Source: Solwaraspora sp. WMMD792
GTDB lineage: Bacteria; Actinomycetota; Actinomycetes; Mycobacteriales; Micromonosporaceae
Length of the DNA: 64,000 bases
Assembly: GCF_029626105.1 (NCBI RefSeq)
Contig: NZ_JARUBH010000009.1
Coordinates: 2,666,001 to 2,730,000 of the forward strand
Direction: 5' to 3'
The translations under genes and the position numbers were made by a program. Numbering within the stretch: position 1 is the stretch's first letter; every line of letters begins with the position of its first letter. This document shows positions 59,697 through 64,000 of the stretch, piece by piece. Below the pieces are notes generated by a model. It saw only the letters and a program-made list of their open reading frames with translations. It had not been told where the DNA came from and did not search any database.

Positions 59697-59741
59697 CCAT
59701 CCATCTGTCGGCGAGCTGAGCTTCCACTGGGTGAAAGCGGG

Positions 59742-59771
59742 GGTCCCGGGTGCGTTGGGCCATCCGGGACC
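59742..59771. other. Inverted repeat between the GH3 and Rieske genes
   Basis: GGTCCCGG (59742-59749) and CCGGGACC (59764-59771) are perfect complements separated by 14 bp. It may terminate the sugar operon or serve as the operator of the Rieske operon. Confidence 0.4.
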
Positions 59772-59812
59772 ATACGACCGTCCGGCCGTCGTGAGCCAGG
59801 GAGGTCAGTCAC

Positions 59813-60853
59813 ATGCCGTTCGCCCGTAATCAGTGGTACGTGGCCGCGTACAGCAACGAGGTCGGACGGGAGCTGCTCGCCCGAACCGTCCTGGGTGAGC
59901 CGTTGGTGCTGTACCGCACCACCGCCGGCACGGCGGTGGCGCTCGCCGACCGGTGTGTGCACCGACGCTTCCCACTCTCGCAGAGCCGCCTCGACGGCGA
60001 CACGATCGTCTGCGGCTACCACGGCTTCACCTACGACGCGACCGGCAGCTGCGTCTTCGTGCCGGGTCAGCAGCGCATCCCACGCACCGCGCGGGTCGCC
60101 GGGTACCCTGTGGTCGAACAGGACACGCTGGTGTGGGTGTGGATCGGCGAGGCCGAACCCGACCCGGGGACGATCCCCCGCGCGCCATGGCTGGACGACC
60201 CCGGATACACGGTGGTGCGCGGCATGGCACCGCTGAACGCACGGTACGGCCTGCTGGTCGACAACCTGATGGACCTGTCCCACGAGACCTACCTGCACGG
60301 CGGCTACATCGGCACACCCGAGGTGGCGAACACGCCGATCACCACGACGGTGGACGAGGAGAAGGGCGTCGTCCACGTCAGTCGGCACATGGACGACGCG
60401 GAGTGCCCGCCCTTCTACGCCCGGTCGACCGGCATCCAGGGCCGGATCACCCGGTGGCAGGACATCGAGTACCACCCGCCGTGTCTCTATCTGCTGCACA
60501 GCCGGATCGCCCCGCAGGGGGTGTACCCACCGGCAGAGGGCCCGGACAGTGCCGCGTTCCACGCCGAGATCGTCTACGCGATCACCCCGTCGACCGAGCA
60601 CACCACCTACGACTTCTGGGCGGTGGCTCGGGACTTCGCCGTCGACGACGAGTCGGTCAGCGAGTACCTCTACCAGAGCAACCACACGGTGGTCATGCAG
60701 GACGTCACCGCGCTGAACACCCTGGAGCAGGTGATCGCCGCCGAACCGGAGCGGTACCAGGAGCTCAGCATCAACATCGACACCGGTGGCCTCGCCGCTC
60801 GACGCCTGATCGAACGGATGATCGGAGCACCGACGGTAGGGGCGTCCCGGTGA
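59813..60853 (+). CDS. Rieske non-heme iron oxygenase (VanA-like aromatic O-demethylase type)
   Basis: A 346-residue oxygenase. The Rieske [2Fe-2S] site is Cys48-x-His50 and Cys67-x2-His70. The mononuclear iron site is in DNLMDLSHETYLH (Asp154, His157, His162). Length and DNLMDLSH are typical of vanillate O-demethylase oxygenases, and related enzymes demethylate or hydroxylate other aromatics. Its stop overlaps the start of the small gene that follows (GTGA). Confidence 0.88.
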   Translation: MPFARNQWYVAAYSNEVGRELLARTVLGEPLVLYRTTAGTAVALADRCVHRRFPLSQSRLDGDTIVCGYHGFTYDATGSCVFVPGQQRIPRTARVAGYPVVEQDTLVWVWIGEAEPDPGTIPRAPWLDDPGYTVVRGMAPLNARYGLLVDNLMDLSHETYLHGGYIGTPEVANTPITTTVDEEKGVVHVSRHMDDAECPPFYARSTGIQGRITRWQDIEYHPPCLYLLHSRIAPQGVYPPAEGPDSAAFHAEIVYAITPSTEHTTYDFWAVARDFAVDDESVSEYLYQSNHTVVMQDVTALNTLEQVIAAEPERYQELSINIDTGGLAARRLIERMIGAPTVGASR

Positions 60854-61086
60854 CCGTCCCCGACGGGCTGCCCACCGGCGACCGGCTGTACCGGATCCAC
60901 TGGTTGCCCGGCACCGACACCCTGCGGGGCACCTGCCACTGCGGCGCCGAACGGACCGCCGACGATCCGGTCGAGTTGTGGCAGTGGCTGCTCGACCACC
61001 CGCGTGACCACCTCGCGCCGCGGGCGGTGCCGGCGGCACGGCGGACCCCGGCGGATGCCGCCCGTCGCACCTCGGTGCCGGCATGA
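60850..61086 (+). CDS. Small protein between Rieske oxygenase and reductase (78 aa)
   Basis: A 78-residue protein with start and stop overlapping both neighbours (GTGA and ATGA), strong evidence that it is translated. It contains TCHCGAERTADDPVELWQWL and DHPRDH, with Cys and His residues that could bind a metal. I do not recognise a family. It may be an accessory or assembly factor for the oxygenase. Confidence 0.7.
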   Translation: MTVPDGLPTGDRLYRIHWLPGTDTLRGTCHCGAERTADDPVELWQWLLDHPRDHLAPRAVPAARRTPADAARRTSVPA

Positions 61087-62117
61087 GCGCTGACGGTCCG
61101 ACCACGATGCAGCTGGTGGTCGCCGGCCGGGAGCAGGTGGCGGCCGGCGTCGTCGTGTTGACCCTGGCCCACCCGACCGGCGGTGAGCTGCCCGGCTGGT
61201 CCCCCGGCGCGCACGTGGACCTGCTGCTGGGCCCGGGTCTGGTCCGCCCGTACTCGCTCTGCGGTGAGCCGGACGACCGCGCCGCGCTGCAGCTCGCGGT
61301 GCAGCTCGAACCCGACGGACGGGGCGGCTCCCGGCACGTCCACGAGGGGCTCCTTCCCGGCACGCAGGTGCTGGTCCGCAGGCCGCGGAACAACTTCCCG
61401 CTGGTCACGGCGGAGCGGTACCTGTTCATCGCCGGCGGCATCGGCATCACCCCGATCCGGCCGATGGTCGCCGCCGCCGACGCCGCCGGAGCCGACTGGC
61501 GACTGGTGTACGGCGGACGCAGCCGCGCCACGATGGCGTTCGCCGACGAGTTACGGCAGCGCTACGGCGACCGGGTACGCCTGTACCCGCAGGACGAGGC
61601 GGGCCTGCTCGACCTGGCCGGACTGCTCGATGCTCCGGGTGACGAGCTGGTCTACTGCTGCGGGCCGGAGGCGCTGATCGCAGCGGTGGGGCAGCGGTGC
61701 CGGGCGTGGCCGGCGGGCAGCCTGCGGGTGGAGCGGTTCACGCCGTCGGGCGGCGGCGGTGTCGACCAGGGTGACGGTGTCGACCAGCGTGACGGCGGCG
61801 ACCAGGGTGACGGCGACCGGGCGGGCGACCGCGACCGGCCGGACACCGACGGCGTGGTCGAGGTGGAGTTGGCGCTGTCCGGCCGGACGGTGTCCGTGCC
61901 GCCCGGGACGTCGATCCTGGCCGCGGTGGAGCAGGCCGGCGTCGCGGTGCTCTCCTCGTGCCGCGAGGGCACCTGCGGCACCTGCGAGGCCACGGTACTG
62001 GCCGGGGTGCCCGAACACCGCGACAGTCTGCTCACCGAGGAGGAACGGGCCGCCGGTGACACGATGCTGATCTGTGTCTCCCGGTCACGTACCCCCCGAC
62101 TCGTACTGGAGCTGTGA
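61083..62117 (+). CDS. Oxygenase reductase with FMN, NAD and [2Fe-2S] domains (VanB-like)
   Basis: A 344-residue class IA reductase. RPYSLC (55-60) binds FMN and GGIGITP (118-124) binds NAD(P). The C-terminal ferredoxin domain has Cys293, Cys298, Cys301 and Cys331. It feeds electrons from NAD(P)H to the Rieske oxygenase. A linker at 225-255 is lengthened by three 18-bp repeats (61759-61812, GVDQGD-type units). Coupled by ATGA to the small gene. Confidence 0.9.
   Translation: MSADGPTTMQLVVAGREQVAAGVVVLTLAHPTGGELPGWSPGAHVDLLLGPGLVRPYSLCGEPDDRAALQLAVQLEPDGRGGSRHVHEGLLPGTQVLVRRPRNNFPLVTAERYLFIAGGIGITPIRPMVAAADAAGADWRLVYGGRSRATMAFADELRQRYGDRVRLYPQDEAGLLDLAGLLDAPGDELVYCCGPEALIAAVGQRCRAWPAGSLRVERFTPSGGGGVDQGDGVDQRDGGDQGDGDRAGDRDRPDTDGVVEVELALSGRTVSVPPGTSILAAVEQAGVAVLSSCREGTCGTCEATVLAGVPEHRDSLLTEEERAAGDTMLICVSRSRTPRLVLEL
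61759..61812. repeat. 18-bp tandem repeat, three copies
   Basis: Three units of GTGTCGACCAGGGTGACG with one or two mismatches, in frame within the domain linker of the reductase gene. Confidence 0.8.
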
Positions 62118-62141
62118 CCGGCCGACGGCGATGATGGCGGG

Positions 62142-62897
62142 ATGGGTACGCAGCCCGGCCGGTCGGTCACCAGCAAGGTGCTGGCGCTGCTCGCCGCGTT
62201 CAGCCCGGCCGACCCGGCGCTGACGCTGAGCGAGCTGGCCAGACGGGCCGGACTGCCGGTACCCACCGCGCACCGGCGGGTCGCGGAGCTGGTCGAGTGG
62301 GGCGCGCTGGAACGCGGCGCGGACGGCCGTTACCGGATCGGGCTGCGGTTGTGGGAGGTGGGCTCGCTGGCACCACGCGGACTGGGCCTGCGGGAGCTCG
62401 CGCTGCCGGTGATGGAGGACCTGTACGAGGTGACCCACGAGAACGTCCAGCTCGCCGTACGGCAGGACCTGGAGCTCGTCTTCGTCGAACGGATCGCCGG
62501 CCGACACGCGGTGCCGGTGCTGACCCGCGTCGGCGGCCGCTTCGCCCTGCACGCCACCGGGGTCGGACTGGTACTCCTCGCGCATGCGCCGGTGCCGGTG
62601 CAGGAGCAGGTGCTCGGTGCTGCGCTGGAGCGGTACACCGAGCGGACCGTCACCGATCCGGCGGCGTTGCGCCGGCAACTCGCCGGGGTGCGGCGGGCCG
62701 GTTACGCGGTGAGCGACCGGCAGGTGACGATGGACGCCCTGTCGGTCGCCGCGCCGATCACCGGGCCGGAGGGGGTGCTGGCGGCGATCTCGCTGGTGGT
62801 GGCCTACGACCGGGCCGACCCGGTGGCACTGGCCCCACTGGTGCAGGCGGCGGGGCGGGCGATCTCCCGGGCGGTCGCCCGGCCCGGGGCCCGGTAG
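62142..62897 (+). CDS. IclR-family transcriptional regulator
   Basis: A 251-residue IclR protein. The winged helix is at 8-70 (TLSELARRAGLPVPTAHRRVAELVEWG) and the effector domain follows, with VFVERIAG and a C-terminal GPEGVLAAISLV. IclR regulators often control aromatic catabolism, so it probably regulates the Rieske operon just upstream (24 bp). Confidence 0.87.
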   Translation: MGTQPGRSVTSKVLALLAAFSPADPALTLSELARRAGLPVPTAHRRVAELVEWGALERGADGRYRIGLRLWEVGSLAPRGLGLRELALPVMEDLYEVTHENVQLAVRQDLELVFVERIAGRHAVPVLTRVGGRFALHATGVGLVLLAHAPVPVQEQVLGAALERYTERTVTDPAALRRQLAGVRRAGYAVSDRQVTMDALSVAAPITGPEGVLAAISLVVAYDRADPVALAPLVQAAGRAISRAVARPGAR

Positions 62898-62918
62898 CCG
62901 CGGCGACCCCGGCCGCGG
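62898..62918. terminator. Bidirectional terminator hairpin
   Basis: CCGCGGC pairs perfectly with GCCGCGG around a 7-nt loop and fills exactly the gap between the convergent iclR and marR genes. Confidence 0.6.
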
Positions 62919-63395
62919 TCAGTCGGGAAACGCCAGCAGCCGCAGGATCCGTGCCAGCCGCTGCCGGTCCTCGGGGGTGACGCCGGCCAGCAGGTCGGCC
63001 TCGGCCGCCCGCGCGGACTCCTGGGCCCGGGCGAAGAGCGCCCGGCCGGCGTCGGTGGCGACCAGGACGTTGGCCCGCCGGTCGGCGGGGTCGGTGCGCC
63101 GCTCGACCAGGTGACGCTTCTCCAGGTCGTCGATGAGGGCTACCACCTGACTCGGGTCGAGGCGGAGGAACTCGGCCAGCTCCCGCTGGGTCGGGCGGGT
63201 GTCGTAGACGGCCAGCGCGAGGACGGAGAAGGAGCGGGCCTTCAGACCGTGTTCGGCGAGGGCCGAGTTCGCCGCCGTCAGGCTGAGGGCGTTGGCTCGG
63301 GCGAGCAGGAAGCTGAGGTCTTCGCCGAGAAGACTGTGCCGTAGGCCGGCGGTTCCCGCCGGCCGGGGCTTCTCGCTCGCGGTCATGGCGGCCAT
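62919..63395 (-). CDS. MarR-family transcriptional regulator
   Basis: A 158-residue MarR protein. The winged helix reads RPTQRELAEFLRLDPSQVVALIDDLEKRHLVERR, and the wing DPADRRANVLVATDAG. The ATG at 63395 is one of two close options; a TTG at 63413 is less likely. It is divergent from an SDR gene and likely controls it. Confidence 0.87.
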   Translation of the reverse strand: MAAMTASEKPRPAGTAGLRHSLLGEDLSFLLARANALSLTAANSALAEHGLKARSFSVLALAVYDTRPTQRELAEFLRLDPSQVVALIDDLEKRHLVERRTDPADRRANVLVATDAGRALFARAQESARAAEADLLAGVTPEDRQRLARILRLLAFPD

Positions 63396-63407
63396 GGTAG
63401 CAAGCTT

Positions 63408-63422
63408 CGACAATAATTGACT
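63408..63422. promoter_or_regulatory. Possible MarR operator
   Basis: The palindrome CAATAATTG (63411-63419) lies in the AT-rich gap between marR and the SDR gene and fits the style of MarR sites. Confidence 0.45.
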
Positions 63423-63470
63423 TCCTCAACGGTTCGTGATTCGATCGGCTGCGACGCGAAGGAGTTCCCG

Positions 63471-64000
63471 ATGTCCCTGGACGGCAAAGTCGCCATCGTC
63501 ACCGGTTCCGGCAAGGGTCTCGGCCTGGCCTACGCCCAGCAGTTGGCCCGACAGGGTGCCGCCGTGGTGGTCAACGACGTCGACGCCGAGGCCGCGGACC
63601 AGGCCGTCTCGGCGATCGAGGCGGCCGGCGGACGCGCCGCCGCGCTGGTCGCACCGGTCGGTCCCACCGAGACCGCCGAGGCCCTCGTCGCCACTGCGGT
63701 CGAGCGCTTCGGTCGACTCGACATCCTGGTCACCAACGCGGGAATCCTACGCGACACGGTGCTGTGGAAGATGAGCGACGAGGACTTCGACACCGTCGTC
63801 AACGTGCACCTGCGGGGCACCTTCACCACCGTCCGGGAGACCGTCCGGCACCTGCGGCAGGCCGGCGAGGGCGGGCGTATCATCTGCATCGGCTCCCCGA
63901 CCGGCCAGCGCGGCAACTTCGGACAGACCAACTACGCCGCCGCCAAGGCCGGCATCGTCGGGATGGTGCGGACCTGGGCGCTGGAGCTCAAGCGGGCCGG
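63471..64000 (+). CDS. Short-chain dehydrogenase (3' truncated by window end)
   Basis: At least 176 residues of an SDR with VAIVTGSGKGLGLAYAQQLA at the cofactor site, VVVNDVDAEA (Asp favouring NAD), a Ser in ICIGSPTGQRG and Tyr-Ala-Ala-Ala-Lys. It resembles 3-oxoacyl-ACP reductases and HSD17B4-like enzymes. GGAG precedes the ATG. The gene continues past base 64000. Confidence 0.88.
   Translation, partial: MSLDGKVAIVTGSGKGLGLAYAQQLARQGAAVVVNDVDAEAADQAVSAIEAAGGRAAALVAPVGPTETAEALVATAVERFGRLDILVTNAGILRDTVLWKMSDEDFDTVVNVHLRGTFTTVRETVRHLRQAGEGGRIICIGSPTGQRGNFGQTNYAAAKAGIVGMVRTWALELKRA

Overview
The window looks like chromosome from a high-GC actinomycete. Codons nearly always end in G or C, GTG and TTG starts are common, many genes overlap as ATGA/GTGA, and the gene content is typical of actinomycetes. 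A Micromonosporaceae-like host is my guess from overall style and is not proven.

Layout. (1) 1-10571: the 3' end of a natural-product locus. It holds a 5'-truncated PKS-NRPS megasynthase (KS-AT-ACP-aminotransferase-luciferase-like monooxygenase-C-A-PCP) followed by a free-standing condensation protein with a TubC-type docking domain. The domain order predicts a malonate-extended 3-amino-2-hydroxy acyl unit joined to an amino acid, possibly tyrosine. (2) 10872-13162: a secreted GH5 glycanase with a ricin-type lectin domain, and a spermidine-synthase-like protein. (3) 13191-15487: an intact IS200/IS605-type element (tnpA and tnpB). Facing it is an internally deleted 236-bp derivative, and the tail of a nitronate monooxygenase gene is caught between their right ends. 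(4) 15674-17146: a possible small ORF and a secreted esterase with a CBM2 module.

(5) 17252-47148: a roughly 30-kb catabolic island. It encodes four luciferase-like flavin monooxygenases and a flavin reductase. It also has four acyl-CoA ligases, three acyl-CoA dehydrogenases, two crotonases, a MaoC hydratase, an SDR, an SCP-x-like thiolase, an HMG-CoA-synthase-like/DUF35 fusion, VOC proteins and a metallo-beta-lactamase-fold hydrolase. A complete Opp/Dpp-type ABC importer, a PaaX-like regulator and a TetR regulator complete it. Six copies of one operator (consensus TTCCGACC-N4-GGTATGNT) sit at the promoters of these operons and of tetR, so the island appears to be one TetR regulon. I infer import, CoA activation, oxygenation and beta-oxidation-like degradation of an unidentified carboxylic acid. 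(6) 47216-52687: a single-chain 1823-residue acyl-CoA carboxylase with a eukaryote-like central region.

(7) 52856-59696: a LacI regulator, a sugar ABC importer (binding protein and two permeases) and a GH3 glycosidase, which form a beta-glycoside uptake unit. (8) 59813-62897: a Rieske oxygenase, a 78-residue protein and a ferredoxin-type reductase, all translationally coupled, then an IclR regulator. This resembles an aromatic O-demethylase system. (9) 62919-64000: a MarR regulator divergent from an SDR gene that runs off the window.

No tRNA, rRNA or CRISPR array was seen.
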